64,000 bases of DNA from an uncultured Mobiluncus sp. (GCF_947087965.1 NZ_CAMUES010000005.1:138473-202472), one strand, 5' to 3'; counted from the first letter of the stretch, positions 24,149 to 34,653 are shown. Numbers and translations are program-made. The notes: generated from the letters alone by a model not told the origin.

Positions 24149-24973
24149 TTAGTTCCAGGCGCCGGTAGGTACAGACCACGCATCGTTAGACACAGCCGGT
24201 ACAGTCCACCCGTCACCGGGTCCCGTATTAGATTCGGTCCACCTGTCTCCAGGTGTGGTATTAGATACGGTCCACCCGTCACCAGGTGTGGTATTAGATA
24301 CGGTCCACCCGTCACCGGGTCCCGTATTAGATTCGGTCCACCCGTCAGATTTGGTAGGTGCAGTCCACATGTCTCCAGGCGGGATATTAGATTCAGTCCA
24401 CCCGTCACCAGGCACACTACTAGCTACAGACGGCCCAACACTAGACGCAACAGGCATAGTGCTGGCCTCCACTTTCTTCTCCCGAGCCTGCACCCGAGAC
24501 GCCCACACCGAATCCACCAACAACAACAAGGTCACCACACCCAACAGGCCAATCTTCACCGGCAAAGACATAAACACCCCATAGCCCGGCATCCGATACA
24601 ACATGCGCCCCACCACCTGCGAAGCCACCAACGGATCATCAGGCACATTATTAGCATCCCCCTGCACAATAACCGTATCCTCACGCCCCGCATACGTAGA
24701 ACGACGAACCTCCACCACCCGGTGAGTAATCAAAGACGCATCAGACGCCCGATACGTCACCACATCCCCCACCGCCACATCCTTACCAGACACCGGCTCA
24801 ACCACCACCACATCCCCAGGATGTAGCAACGGCTCCATAGATTGAGTCAAAACGACTAGGGGCTCCCAGCCACGAACCTTCGGATACACACTACCTGCCA
24901 CCAAAACCAGACCGATCATGATCGCGGCCACAGTAGCGAACCCTTTATAAAACGCGTGACCCTTAGATACCAT
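24149..24973 (-). CDS. sipW: SipW-type signal peptidase I with C-terminal repeats
   Basis: 274 aa. Two membrane helices (about 15-35 and 140-158) flank the catalytic domain, with Ser in VLTQSMEPLLHPGD and His in SLITHRVVEV, the Ser-His arrangement of SipW/ER-type peptidases, and the QGDANNVPD box. It should cleave the alternative signal peptides of TasA/CalY-like proteins, one of which is encoded directly upstream. The C-terminal 80 residues are about seven imperfect 11-12-residue repeats (GDGWTESNTGP) not expected in the family. Operon with the flanking genes. Confidence 0.9.
   Translation of the reverse strand: MVSKGHAFYKGFATVAAIMIGLVLVAGSVYPKVRGWEPLVVLTQSMEPLLHPGDVVVVEPVSGKDVAVGDVVTYRASDASLITHRVVEVRRSTYAGREDTVIVQGDANNVPDDPLVASQVVGRMLYRMPGYGVFMSLPVKIGLLGVVTLLLLVDSVWASRVQAREKKVEASTMPVASSVGPSVASSVPGDGWTESNIPPGDMWTAPTKSDGWTESNTGPGDGWTVSNTTPGDGWTVSNTTPGDRWTESNTGPGDGWTVPAVSNDAWSVPTGAWN
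24190..24425 (-). repeat. tandem repeats in the 3' end of sipW
   Basis: About seven imperfect units of 33-36 bp encoding GDGWTxSNTxP. Adjacent units are almost identical in sequence, so unit number could vary by slippage. Confidence 0.8.
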
Positions 24974-25001
24974 ACTGGAAGCCCCCCCCTAGCCGAATTT
25001 T

Positions 25002-25727
25002 TTATGCCGACGCAGGAGTGGTCTGCTTCAGCGACAGATTAATACCAGTCAACTTCAACTGAGCATTCTGCTTACTGGTGGCATCCTTGTCGAACGTCAA
25101 AGTGATAACCGCCAAATGGGTAGCAGACCCGGCCGTACCAAAACTAGCCTTATCAAGCACACCCTTGTTGCAGCCGTCCCCCGGCGTGCCAGCAACCTGT
25201 TTAGAACACAGTTGGGTACCGTTCGGGTCAGACGCAACCTTGTTACTGGCCACGGCAGACGTAGCCACGTCCGTGTCCCACTTGTAAAGGTTCACGCTCG
25301 GGGTCACACCCTTATCTTTAGGGTCAGTCCCGCCATTGGTGGTTAACAGTTCGCCGGTAGCACCACCGTTATCTTCATAGGTGGCGACCAGTTTCGCGTT
25401 CAGATTATCCCCATCCAAACCGACCTTAATCTTCCCGTAGTAGGCGATGGTCGCGCCAGGAACAATCCGATAGTTCGCCAAATCAGCAATCGGCTTGCCT
25501 TGATTAAGCGGTACAGGATCCGTTCCCGACGTGGGGGTCAAATCCACCCAGCCGGTAGTGCCCTCAGCGGGAGACACATCCAAATCGAGGAAACCAGAAG
25601 CGACTTCTGTTTTCTCGCCGAGGCTTCCAGTGTCTGACCAGGCTGCCAAGGTGGAGCCTCCCAAACCTGTCGAAATGGCTCCGGCCGCAAGCACACCCAA
25701 AGCCGCATATTTCCAATTCCGCATCAT
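25002..25727 (-). CDS. TasA/CalY-like SipW-dependent secreted protein
   Basis: 241 aa. The N-terminal helix is followed by GLGGSTLAAWSDTGSLG, the alternative signal-peptide cleavage region recognised by SipW, and then by SGFLDLDVSP. The C-terminal jelly-roll-like domain has the KLxATYED and HLAVITLTF strands seen in camelysin/TasA fibre proteins. It is a candidate fibre or biofilm-matrix protein. ATG 25727 follows TTAGGAGC. Its own peptidase and an anchored protein are encoded downstream in the same operon. Confidence 0.82.
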   Translation of the reverse strand: MMRNWKYAALGVLAAGAISTGLGGSTLAAWSDTGSLGEKTEVASGFLDLDVSPAEGTTGWVDLTPTSGTDPVPLNQGKPIADLANYRIVPGATIAYYGKIKVGLDGDNLNAKLVATYEDNGGATGELLTTNGGTDPKDKGVTPSVNLYKWDTDVATSAVASNKVASDPNGTQLCSKQVAGTPGDGCNKGVLDKASFGTAGSATHLAVITLTFDKDATSKQNAQLKLTGINLSLKQTTPASA

Positions 25728-25811
25728 AACCACGCTCCTAACGTTCAGCCACCCCCAACCCCCTATTGTTGGTGGCCGGTAGGTGTGCGGATTCTTTCCC
25801 TTACACCCGCA

Positions 25812-28800
25812 TCATTGTGTGCGGGACAGTTTTTCTACACTGCGACGCCGGGCACGCCACACGATAATCAGCCCATTCGCCAGCAGGAACAGTATCCAGG
25901 GTGTTAATGTTTCAACGTTGGCGCCGGTTACGGCCAGGCCACCGCCTGACCCCCCGCCGGATATCGGGGATGCTCCTTGTATGCCTGCCCCACCAAATCC
26001 GGTATCCTGCCCGTCCGCAGCCGTGTCACTACCACTACCGTTACTGTCGCCACTGTTGTTGTCTACCTTTTCCGGGGCGGGCACTTCCGGGCTGGGGGAC
26101 TGCGACGGCTGCGGTTCATCTTTTTTCACCCCAGGCGCAGACAACACAACACACGACCCCGTACAGTTAGTAGGCACGGTCGTGTCCCCTACCCAAACAG
26201 GGCCAGACACCGGGCCGTCACTAACCCTAATACCGGTAACCGTAACAGTAGTGTCCCCTACCGGAAGGCTAACGGTTTTGGATACTGTTTTCCCGCCGGC
26301 TTGTAGAGCCTGGGTCGCCCCAGTGTCAATACCGGTTGCCATACCGGATCCGCCACCTTCGGGTTTGGACCAGGCGGTGGCCATACCGGCCCCACCACCC
26401 ATCGGAGTCTTACCTGCGACCGGCACATTAGACATGCTCGGTTTGCCCCCACTCGTGCCCGATGCGTCACCGGCCTCTATACGTAGATTCTCCAACGGTA
26501 GAGATACATGAATGTTTGCGCCTTCTACCGGGGTCGTGCCGTTGTTGGTGACGGTCACCTTCCAAGACAGGGTTTTACCGGACTGGGTTGGTTCGCCCGT
26601 CTTCAACACGATTTTTGCTAACGGGTCTGTAGGCTTCGGTTTTTTCGCCATCCCACAAGCCGTCACACAGTCCCCCACGGAAGATATTGTGCGTTGCCCG
26701 CCGGTTTCGACCCACGCAAAGTTTTCGGACACATTCTTGGTTTTCACCTGCAGCTGTTTTGTGTCGCCCGCCGGCAAGGTTCCTAACGTTGCCCGGTTGC
26801 CTTCCACTGTGACCCCGCTAGTTTTTACCCAGGTAGCGTCTTTTACCGCGTCAACCACCGTCACCCCCACTACAGGTTTGTTGCCAGTGTTGGTGACAGT
26901 CACAGTCCAAACATCCGCCCCGTCTTGGGTTTTGGTGAATGTTTTTGTGACTTTCACCGTGTCGGGTATTTTTCCGGCAGGGGTGGATGCGGACGCGCAT
27001 CCTTCGTCGGTACAAGACTGTGCGTCCACTATCCCTGGCCTGCCTTCACTGGTTTCAACATAGGCGAGGTTAGAGTCCGTGCCTTTTGTGGTGACTAGGT
27101 TGGTCACTATTTGTCCTGCCGGCAGTAGGTCTATCACCCAGGCACCGTCCACGATTTTGCCTATCCTCGGGGTGGGGGCAAACGTCGCGCCTTTCACCGT
27201 GTCTCGTATTTTTATGTCGGCTACGGGGGTGGTGTTGGTGTTGGTTACGGTCACGGTCCACACGTCGCCGCCGGTTTTGTCTTTCGACTGCCAGGTTTTA
27301 GTGACTTTCACACCCGCCGGTACACCTTTATTGTTATCTGGTTTGGGCCGCTCGGTTTTCGCGCACGCTTTAGTGCAGTCGCCCGGGTCTCGTCCCTCCC
27401 TGGTTTGGGCGTAGGCTTGGTTAGAATCTGTGCCTTTTGTGGTGACTTGTACGGTGGCTTCCCCACCAGCAGGCAGCAAGCCTATCTGCCACATGCCAGA
27501 GTCTGTATTGCCGGCCGTGGGCACACCCCAGGACGCACCCGGTATTGTGTCCACTATTTGTATATCTTTGACCGGTTCGCTGCCCGTGTTTTTGACGGTT
27601 ATTTGCCACACGTCACCCGCGCTAGTGGTGTCTACAAACTTTTTCGACACCACTACACCGGCAGGTGTCGGGTCGGGTATTGTTCCGGTAGAGCATGCGG
27701 CTTCGGTTCCGCACCCGTCCGGTGGGGTAGGACGATTCCCGCCGTTAGCCCAAACGGTCACGTTGTCTTGCCCCACAGTTTTTAGCTCGACTGTTGCACT
27801 GTCCCCAGCCGGTAACCGGTCTAGCACCCATTCGTTACTACGGATTTCCCCGACCGTAGGCGTACCCCATTCGGGATCCCGTGCCCCGGTTTGGATGCGT
27901 ATGTCGGTGGCTTCTTCGGGACCAGGGTTGGTGACTTTGACCTGCCACACGTCTTTCGTCCCGTCTTTACGCAACCATTTCGTAGACACGTCCACTTTTG
28001 GCACGGTCGGCGGTAAGGTCAAATCTACTTTGAAGGAAATAATTGTGGCTTGAGCCCCGCCCGCAACATTCAGGCTACCTTCGACACGGTTCATGCCTAC
28101 CGGGGCCAGCATGGCGATGGTTGCGGTGGCTTCCCCACCCGGCTGTAGTTTCTCAATACTCCAAGCCTTGTCTACCGTCTTGCCTTTACTAGCATCAACA
28201 ATTTTTGCGCCTTCCATACCCGGCGTGTTAGACACGGTGGCTTTCATGTCGGCAGTAGACACACCCGTGTTTCGGATGGTTATTTTCCATTCGACAGGCT
28301 GCCCGGCTTTAGCCTTATCCCCCTTCACCAGCGTGGTGGACGCATCAAACTTTGCCCCGTTACCCAACTTCGCCTCAGCAACATCACACTCGTCACTATC
28401 AGACGACAGGTCGTCGTTAGACACACACGGGTCTAGTTTTTTCCCAACCTTCACCGCAACCGACACATCATCGGGGCCGGTTTGCACCTCTATTGTGGCG
28501 GTCTTCTTCTCACCCGCCCCCAGTTCGGGTATAGTCCAGCTGGTGTCGTCCCCGGTAGTACCCGCCGGAAACTTACCTTTAACCCATTTTCCGTTGCTGG
28601 TTTTTATGAGCACGTTTTTGGCCCCTGACGCGGGTCCTTGCACGCTAACTTTCACAAGGGCTTTTTCGCCAGCTTTCGGCTCACCCTCCACGTTAGCATG
28701 CACAAGTAGTTTCCCTGCCGGGGCAACATGAACAATGTCACACCGGTCATCGTCCGCGTCCAGGCCCTCGTTCGCCCTACACCCATCCAAAGTAGGCAGT

Positions 28801-31800
28801 AGGGTGGAGGATGCTTTCCCGCTAATAGTCCATTTCCCGGACGGGTCCTCTATAGGTGTGGCGGTCAGGGTAATAGTTTTGGTTTCGCCCCCCGCCAAGT
28901 CGCCCACGTTCCAGGTGGTGCCGTCTATCCCGTCGAGTTTCAGGTCTTTCATGCTCTGGCTGGTGGCGAATTCGACTTTTACTCCGGTGACTGGTTTCTC
29001 GGTGGGGTTTTTTATGGTTGCTTTCCAAGTGTGGGGCTGCCCATACACAACCTCCCCACCACTGTCAGCCAGGTCAACCTGTAGTTGGGACGTGTCCTTC
29101 ACTTCCGTATCCTTGCTGGCCGTCTTGGATAGTAGCGTGGACACTCTGACCGTGTGTTTCACACCGTCTTGCAGCGACACGCCACCCTTAACCTGCGCCA
29201 GGATGTTCACGCCGGTTGTTGCCCCGGCCGCGATTTTCGGGATGGTCACAGTCTTACCATCCGCACTCACCACCACTGGGCCTTCTTCACCGTCAGGGTC
29301 AACAAACTTCGGCTGCCACAAATCCGACCCATCCCCAGAATCCGCAGACACCACCACCACATCGTAAGCATCCCCCTCAGTCAGGTTAGACAGTTTCAGC
29401 ACCCAAGTGCCTTCCTGGCCAGGAGCCGGTAGCATGTCCGGGGAAGACAAAACCGCCTGCACATCCCCAATACTTATCCGGGCGCATCCCGCTCCGCCAG
29501 GACAATCCCTACCCTGCGGGCCAGCCTGCAACCAAGTGTCGATAGGCGACTCTGCCGCCCCCTTATCCACCAGAACAGTCACCTGTTTAGACTTGCCAGC
29601 CGCTATAACACCTGGAGCCCAGGTAGACGACGTGGCCGCCTGGGATGCGCCACCACCCGTAATATCAACCTCCGTGAACCCCTCAGCAAACACCGGGTTC
29701 CCCTTATAGGTATCTCCCATAGACAGGCCCCAGGTTAAGACAGGGGAGTCTCCGGTCCCCGTGTTGGTCACATTCAAAACAAACTTGGCCCGCTTACCGT
29801 CTTTTGTCACCCCGTCCGGCACCAGTTTCGCATCCAACCTAGAAGCATCCACCAGGTTCAAATTGAATGTGCCCACATAGAACGGGGCGTATAGGGTGAC
29901 GGGGATAGTTAACGGACCGTTTTGTGCCGGAGCCGTAACAACAACCGGGCCGGCCTCTTTCTTACCAATCACGTGTTTTTTCGTACCGTCTGCGAACGTT
30001 GCCGGAGAGGTTTCGTCGATGGTGAGGTATTCGAGACCGCTATAGTTGTTCCGGTCCGTGTTTATCGACCAGGAGGGGGCAGACAGGGAGCCGCCGCCCT
30101 CAGACCGAGGAGTTTTACGCAGAGAGATTAAAGGGTCAGCGCAATATTTTTTCGAGAACGGTTTGTAGAAACACAGCCCGGCAATAGATGCATCCCCGGC
30201 AAGTTCCATCCCAGTCTTAGGTTTCACCTTCATGGTTCCGGTCCAGGTCTCCCCAGCGTTGATTGCCGGAACCTTCACCGTCGCAGGATAATCAAACACT
30301 TCACTATTTGGTTTATACTCACTGGCACCCTCGACGCCGGTGGTGCCGTTGAACTCCATTCCCAAATCGAAAACGGGGGTGGACAGTTTCTTATTATTGT
30401 TGGTTAGTTTCAGTTCATAGTTCACGGCCCCGTCCGGGTCTATCGACACCGGGGCCATACTGGGCTCAATCTGGTTTATGTCGCCCGGTGCGGTCGGAAC
30501 CTTCGCCACCACACAATACTTCACCCCCACGGGACACGCCTGCCCAGCCGGCTTTTTAAACTCATGCAACGGGTTAGAGGCATAAAACACGACATCGGCT
30601 GGTTTGGTTTTATCGATTAGTTCCCCGGTCGCGACTATCTCTATCGGTTTAGTCGTACAGTTAGTACCTTCACCACGCTGAACCCAATTCTTCTCCAAAA
30701 CCATGCCGCAGCCGCCGTTCTCCCAGTCGGTCTTATACACGACCCCATCGGGGGTTTTCGCCTTCACCGTTGCGCCCTGCAACAACGCCGAACTATCAGC
30801 CCTATCCAGCCTCAACACGACCTTATATTTCCCTGACGTGTCCGTCTCAGCAGACACCACCTGCAGGGTAGGAGAAGAATCTTTCACCGTAGCGAAACAT
30901 GATCCGTTAGTGCAGGTAGTAACATTGTCCCGAAGTTTCGTAGTCACGGTCACTGTGGATTCTTTTGCCGGTAGTTTCGCCCATTTAGCGATATCTATAA
31001 GGTGGGAATCCGCCCCAGAACCGAGCGGGTCGGTCATTTTGTCTTTACCGGCATCAAACAACGGGCTCTCTTTACCGTACTCTTGCCCGTCCTGTGTCAC
31101 CGTATAGTCCAAGAATGTGCCCGGCATGTAGCCTTCACCGTTCGACTGATCCACCACCCTTATATGTGCCCGGTTGTAGTCCACCGTGATTTTCGGGTGA
31201 AGGTTCGTGATGGGGGCAAACTTCGACACGAGCCCGCCAGTATGCTGTTGGCGAGGCTGTCTCACCGTGTTGGCGTTCTCGTCAAGGATACTGTTGCCGT
31301 AAACGTCATAGGTTCGGAAGCCTCCTGCCCCATACACGTAACGTTTCCCAGAAAAATCGGCCATAAACAGTCGCGGATGGTGGCCGTTGTAGGACGCTTG
31401 CACAACATGCCCGTTCAAATCTTGCGGAGCCTTATTTGTATAGGCAGTAGGCTTATAGTCCACCCTGTTCAAGGTGTTGTTCCACGAAATGTCGTCGGTG
31501 AACTTGCCCGTGTATGTGTATTGGCAGCCACCAAGCCCCGTCGCCCCGCCTACAGACAGGAACTGGCCCCCGTCTCGGCCCGTGAACGTCTTCACCACAA
31601 AATTGGTTTCCGAACTGTCGGCAAGAAAACCAGTCCCGTCAGTATAAATACCACAAAACGACGACGCCCCCTCACTATTCACGTCATACCCAGATATTTC
31701 ACGAATCGGCCTCGGAGAACTAACGTTACCAAGGTTACGGCTGGAGTATCCTTTCACCGCATCAAACGAATACTCTTTACCGTTTTCCCCCACTACCCGA

Positions 31801-33056
31801 ATCAGCCCGTTTTCGGCACCGCCCCGAATATGCACACCACCCACCACCGGGGTGGAGCCGCCTAGTTTGCTGGTGATTTCTTCCGGGGCATGGGCAATAA
31901 AACAGCCCGTCATAAACAAACTACTAGTACTGTGCCCACAGTGAGACACGGTATGCGGGGTAGTAAACATTTTCGACACAAAATCCTTCTTGTGGAAGCT
32001 GCCGTCGTCTTGCGCCCCCCAAATATAGGTCCTGCCCCCAATCACAGCCAAAGCAAAATTGGAAGTGAAATACAGCTGTTTAAGATTAGTCGTGTCGGGT
32101 AGTCCCGCAACAGTCCCTTCCCCAAAAATACTGTCGTAGTAAGTTGTCTCGTCTCCGATACCGGTCAAAACAGCGCCATGATCAGTGCGACGCCTACCTT
32201 GAACGTCACGAATCTTCAACTTCCCGTCCTCGTTGACAAAATAGAACCCCGCAGTTTCGTCTATCGAAAGCTCGGTGGACTTATAGTCCTGGTTCGCGTC
32301 CAAGGGGACACCAACATACTTGAGGGCTATCTGCCATGTCGGGTCGGCACGATGTCGATAAAAATCGGACAGAGACGCAGACTCAAACTTGTCGTTGACA
32401 ATAGTGGGAGCGTTAAGGAAACTGGTTTGAATAATACGGGTAGGTTTCAGGTCGCTTGTTCCCACAATCCTACGCAGCGGGGAGGGGGTAGTGGTTGACG
32501 GTTTCAGCCCTAACGACCCAGACGTTTGATGCCCCCACCCCCAAATCGTAGTATCGTTAGCCGCCCAAAAACCCCCGGTAGAGTTAGACGCAACATACTT
32601 AATGTTCTTATCATCAAAGAACGAGACCCACCCCCAGTCCCCATACGGGCAAACCGACGTATCGGCCTGCTTAAAATTGTTAAAGTTGAGCCCCTCAGGC
32701 TCCTCCGTATACTCTTTACTCAAACTGGTGCAATAAACAGAACCGGTAGCGTCGATACCAATGTTGCCTATCCCGGAAGCGGTCTTAAAAGTTTTCGTAG
32801 GCAAAACACTAGGAAGGGAGATGTTCGGTTCGGATATGACCGGTTCAAGTTGACGCACTGGCTTGCTGGGGTCGAGGGTGCGTTTGCCCCAAACATACCA
32901 CTCCCCAGTTTGAGACATGGCACCAACAGTCCACTTGTCGGCAACCAGGCCAGCAATCTTATAACCATCCCCAGCCAACGCTGGCGGGGCAGTGACACCG
33001 AGAAGGACGAGGGCGGTAGCGATAACAGTAGCGGCGACATGTTTGGTTTTGTTCAT
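25812..33056 (-). CDS. 2414-aa LAxTG-anchored RCC1 + DUF11-repeat surface protein
   Basis: Signal peptide at residues 1-28 (VTAPPALAG). Residues about 30-640 contain degenerate RCC1 beta-propeller units (WYVWGK, TIWGWGHQTSGSLG, RTYIWGAQDDG). About 15 DUF11-type immunoglobulin-like repeats follow to about residue 2300 (VTKTWQSKDKTGGDVWTVTV, then NT, is the typical pattern). It ends in a glycine-rich spacer, LAVTG, a hydrophobic helix and RARRR. LAxTG is the substrate form of class E sortases. It is probably an adhesin projecting from the wall. ATG 33056 is 8 nt after the promoter hexamer, so leaderless. Confidence 0.9.
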   Translation of the reverse strand: MNKTKHVAATVIATALVLLGVTAPPALAGDGYKIAGLVADKWTVGAMSQTGEWYVWGKRTLDPSKPVRQLEPVISEPNISLPSVLPTKTFKTASGIGNIGIDATGSVYCTSLSKEYTEEPEGLNFNNFKQADTSVCPYGDWGWVSFFDDKNIKYVASNSTGGFWAANDTTIWGWGHQTSGSLGLKPSTTTPSPLRRIVGTSDLKPTRIIQTSFLNAPTIVNDKFESASLSDFYRHRADPTWQIALKYVGVPLDANQDYKSTELSIDETAGFYFVNEDGKLKIRDVQGRRRTDHGAVLTGIGDETTYYDSIFGEGTVAGLPDTTNLKQLYFTSNFALAVIGGRTYIWGAQDDGSFHKKDFVSKMFTTPHTVSHCGHSTSSLFMTGCFIAHAPEEITSKLGGSTPVVGGVHIRGGAENGLIRVVGENGKEYSFDAVKGYSSRNLGNVSSPRPIREISGYDVNSEGASSFCGIYTDGTGFLADSSETNFVVKTFTGRDGGQFLSVGGATGLGGCQYTYTGKFTDDISWNNTLNRVDYKPTAYTNKAPQDLNGHVVQASYNGHHPRLFMADFSGKRYVYGAGGFRTYDVYGNSILDENANTVRQPRQQHTGGLVSKFAPITNLHPKITVDYNRAHIRVVDQSNGEGYMPGTFLDYTVTQDGQEYGKESPLFDAGKDKMTDPLGSGADSHLIDIAKWAKLPAKESTVTVTTKLRDNVTTCTNGSCFATVKDSSPTLQVVSAETDTSGKYKVVLRLDRADSSALLQGATVKAKTPDGVVYKTDWENGGCGMVLEKNWVQRGEGTNCTTKPIEIVATGELIDKTKPADVVFYASNPLHEFKKPAGQACPVGVKYCVVAKVPTAPGDINQIEPSMAPVSIDPDGAVNYELKLTNNNKKLSTPVFDLGMEFNGTTGVEGASEYKPNSEVFDYPATVKVPAINAGETWTGTMKVKPKTGMELAGDASIAGLCFYKPFSKKYCADPLISLRKTPRSEGGGSLSAPSWSINTDRNNYSGLEYLTIDETSPATFADGTKKHVIGKKEAGPVVVTAPAQNGPLTIPVTLYAPFYVGTFNLNLVDASRLDAKLVPDGVTKDGKRAKFVLNVTNTGTGDSPVLTWGLSMGDTYKGNPVFAEGFTEVDITGGGASQAATSSTWAPGVIAAGKSKQVTVLVDKGAAESPIDTWLQAGPQGRDCPGGAGCARISIGDVQAVLSSPDMLPAPGQEGTWVLKLSNLTEGDAYDVVVVSADSGDGSDLWQPKFVDPDGEEGPVVVSADGKTVTIPKIAAGATTGVNILAQVKGGVSLQDGVKHTVRVSTLLSKTASKDTEVKDTSQLQVDLADSGGEVVYGQPHTWKATIKNPTEKPVTGVKVEFATSQSMKDLKLDGIDGTTWNVGDLAGGETKTITLTATPIEDPSGKWTISGKASSTLLPTLDGCRANEGLDADDDRCDIVHVAPAGKLLVHANVEGEPKAGEKALVKVSVQGPASGAKNVLIKTSNGKWVKGKFPAGTTGDDTSWTIPELGAGEKKTATIEVQTGPDDVSVAVKVGKKLDPCVSNDDLSSDSDECDVAEAKLGNGAKFDASTTLVKGDKAKAGQPVEWKITIRNTGVSTADMKATVSNTPGMEGAKIVDASKGKTVDKAWSIEKLQPGGEATATIAMLAPVGMNRVEGSLNVAGGAQATIISFKVDLTLPPTVPKVDVSTKWLRKDGTKDVWQVKVTNPGPEEATDIRIQTGARDPEWGTPTVGEIRSNEWVLDRLPAGDSATVELKTVGQDNVTVWANGGNRPTPPDGCGTEAACSTGTIPDPTPAGVVVSKKFVDTTSAGDVWQITVKNTGSEPVKDIQIVDTIPGASWGVPTAGNTDSGMWQIGLLPAGGEATVQVTTKGTDSNQAYAQTREGRDPGDCTKACAKTERPKPDNNKGVPAGVKVTKTWQSKDKTGGDVWTVTVTNTNTTPVADIKIRDTVKGATFAPTPRIGKIVDGAWVIDLLPAGQIVTNLVTTKGTDSNLAYVETSEGRPGIVDAQSCTDEGCASASTPAGKIPDTVKVTKTFTKTQDGADVWTVTVTNTGNKPVVGVTVVDAVKDATWVKTSGVTVEGNRATLGTLPAGDTKQLQVKTKNVSENFAWVETGGQRTISSVGDCVTACGMAKKPKPTDPLAKIVLKTGEPTQSGKTLSWKVTVTNNGTTPVEGANIHVSLPLENLRIEAGDASGTSGGKPSMSNVPVAGKTPMGGGAGMATAWSKPEGGGSGMATGIDTGATQALQAGGKTVSKTVSLPVGDTTVTVTGIRVSDGPVSGPVWVGDTTVPTNCTGSCVVLSAPGVKKDEPQPSQSPSPEVPAPEKVDNNSGDSNGSGSDTAADGQDTGFGGAGIQGASPISGGGSGGGLAVTGANVETLTPWILFLLANGLIIVWRARRRSVEKLSRTQ
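25814..25825 (-). promoter_or_regulatory. CACAC-motif promoter candidate of the tasA-like/sipW operon
   Basis: CCCGCACACAAT, minus strand, overlapping the last codons of the giant RCC1 gene; about 85 nt leader before ATG 25727. Confidence 0.5.
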
Positions 33057-33064
33057 GCCTTACG

Positions 33065-33076
33065 GTTGTGTGCGGG
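33065..33076 (-). promoter_or_regulatory. leaderless promoter candidate of the giant RCC1 gene
   Basis: CCCGCACACAAC; hexamer CACAAC is 8 nt from ATG 33056. No -35-like sequence visible upstream. Confidence 0.6.
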
Positions 33077-33147
33077 CAACATCCCCCAGCAAAACAAAAC
33101 TCTGCAAAAAGCCGTGTAACCTACGGTTAGGTCTTCAGCCTCAACCG

Positions 33148-34653
33148 CTAGTGAGCCGGCCGCTTTCGCCAATGTCCGCTAACCTTCACCCCGTCCTTGC
33201 GCACATATGCGTTAACCCAAACATCGGCAGGACGACCTGACACGCTGCTTGCTATTCCGTCACTAGAGACAGACAAGCTACCTGTAGCGCTGGGCTGTCC
33301 CGGAAATACCCCACTTGTGGCAATCTGCGATGACCAGTTTTCCCCCTCCTGCGTAGTGGCTTTCCCAAGAGTGAAAGATTGTTTTCCACCAATCCACGAT
33401 TTCGCCCCCAGCTGCCTGAGCTTATCTACCATACCTTTCACGTTGGAACCGGAAACAATATCTCGATGAGCCCGCAGAGAATCCGACAAGGCATCTGGCA
33501 GCGACACCATTACCCTTCTGACCTCAACAATAACTCGATCAGGATTCAAGCCTACGGTTTTCGCGAAACGCTCCCATCTGTAAGGCGAAACATCCTCAAA
33601 ACGGTTAGCGCGACCTATAGGCATCGCCAGCCTAACTGTATCTAACGGGCGAAAGTCGAGATTACCTATATAGGGAATATAGGAGGTGACATCATATGCG
33701 GGGGCAAGTTCAACCCTGCCATCTGGATATTCGAGGAGGGAAAAATTTTTTCCATGCGCATCAGGAGCCACTATAGCCACGTTGAAAGCCAACTGGCGCA
33801 CAAATTCGAGTGCCTGATCCTCACCGGCTACGGCTTTGATGAGTTTTGCTGATGCTGTGGCATCGGGTCCTTTTTCTTGCGAATACTTGTAGGAGGGATC
33901 TATCCGTAATACTTGGCATAAATCTTCTTGGTGTATCCTCCGGATGCCAGTCTCTGTGTTTTCACGGTCGAAACGTTCGATTACGCTGACACGTACACCG
34001 CCTACAGTTTCGATAGTTTCTTTCGCCGCTCTGATACCGATGCGGTTCATGGTGTTCAAGCAGATAGTTTCGTTGATGTCAGAATCCGGGAAACTGTTTT
34101 TGATTTCAGGTTTGAGGATGTGACTGGAGGGAAATCTTCCGAAGGGCAGGGCCCATTTTCCGTCTGGCAAGCGGTGAAGGGCGGTTTTCTTTTGTGCGCC
34201 AGCCAGCGAAAATTTACCGGGAGTGTCCAGTTTTTTGCCGCTGCGGACAGCCCAGAACCCCGTCCGATGGGCTACGGCTTCCATCAGTGCTTTGAGGTCT
34301 TGCTCATCTAGCGGTACGGCCTTGCCGTCCAGGTTCGGGGTTTTCTCTTCCGGCAGAAGCTGTATCGCGCCGGGGAGGTCTTGTCCTACCGCTCCCAGCA
34401 GCGATAGCGGGTCTCGGGGGTTTACACCGTAGTCTCGCCCCCATTCCTGACGGGTGTGTTCGTTCTCTGGAAGTAGTCCCTTTAGATAGGGTAGAGCGTT
34501 CACATTTGTGTTGTCTTTCGTGATTCCCAAGGATACTGGTTGCCCGTCCCAATCGGGATCGTATTCAAATTTGGCTTTGTTTTTGTCGCGGTAAAATCTG
34601 CCAATTTTTCTTCCGTAAAGGTAGGCGTCTAGCGTGTGGTACGTGGTGCTCAT
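33148..34653 (-). CDS. hipA: HipA-family toxin kinase
   Basis: 501 aa Ser/Thr kinase of the HipA class, which stops growth by phosphorylating a translation factor (glutamyl-tRNA synthetase in E. coli). Recognisable parts are the N-terminal subdomain (LPYLKGLLPENEHTR), the ATP loop KFSLAGAQKKTAL at about 147, the catalytic APDAHGKNFSLL at about 298, and the metal-binding APAYDVTSY. A 60-residue C-terminal extension ending VNAYVRKDGVKVSGHWRK is beyond the usual length. The ATG overlaps the hipB stop as ATGA. The module probably stabilises the replicon by post-segregational killing or induces persistence. Confidence 0.92.
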   Translation of the reverse strand: MSTTYHTLDAYLYGRKIGRFYRDKNKAKFEYDPDWDGQPVSLGITKDNTNVNALPYLKGLLPENEHTRQEWGRDYGVNPRDPLSLLGAVGQDLPGAIQLLPEEKTPNLDGKAVPLDEQDLKALMEAVAHRTGFWAVRSGKKLDTPGKFSLAGAQKKTALHRLPDGKWALPFGRFPSSHILKPEIKNSFPDSDINETICLNTMNRIGIRAAKETIETVGGVRVSVIERFDRENTETGIRRIHQEDLCQVLRIDPSYKYSQEKGPDATASAKLIKAVAGEDQALEFVRQLAFNVAIVAPDAHGKNFSLLEYPDGRVELAPAYDVTSYIPYIGNLDFRPLDTVRLAMPIGRANRFEDVSPYRWERFAKTVGLNPDRVIVEVRRVMVSLPDALSDSLRAHRDIVSGSNVKGMVDKLRQLGAKSWIGGKQSFTLGKATTQEGENWSSQIATSGVFPGQPSATGSLSVSSDGIASSVSGRPADVWVNAYVRKDGVKVSGHWRKRPAH

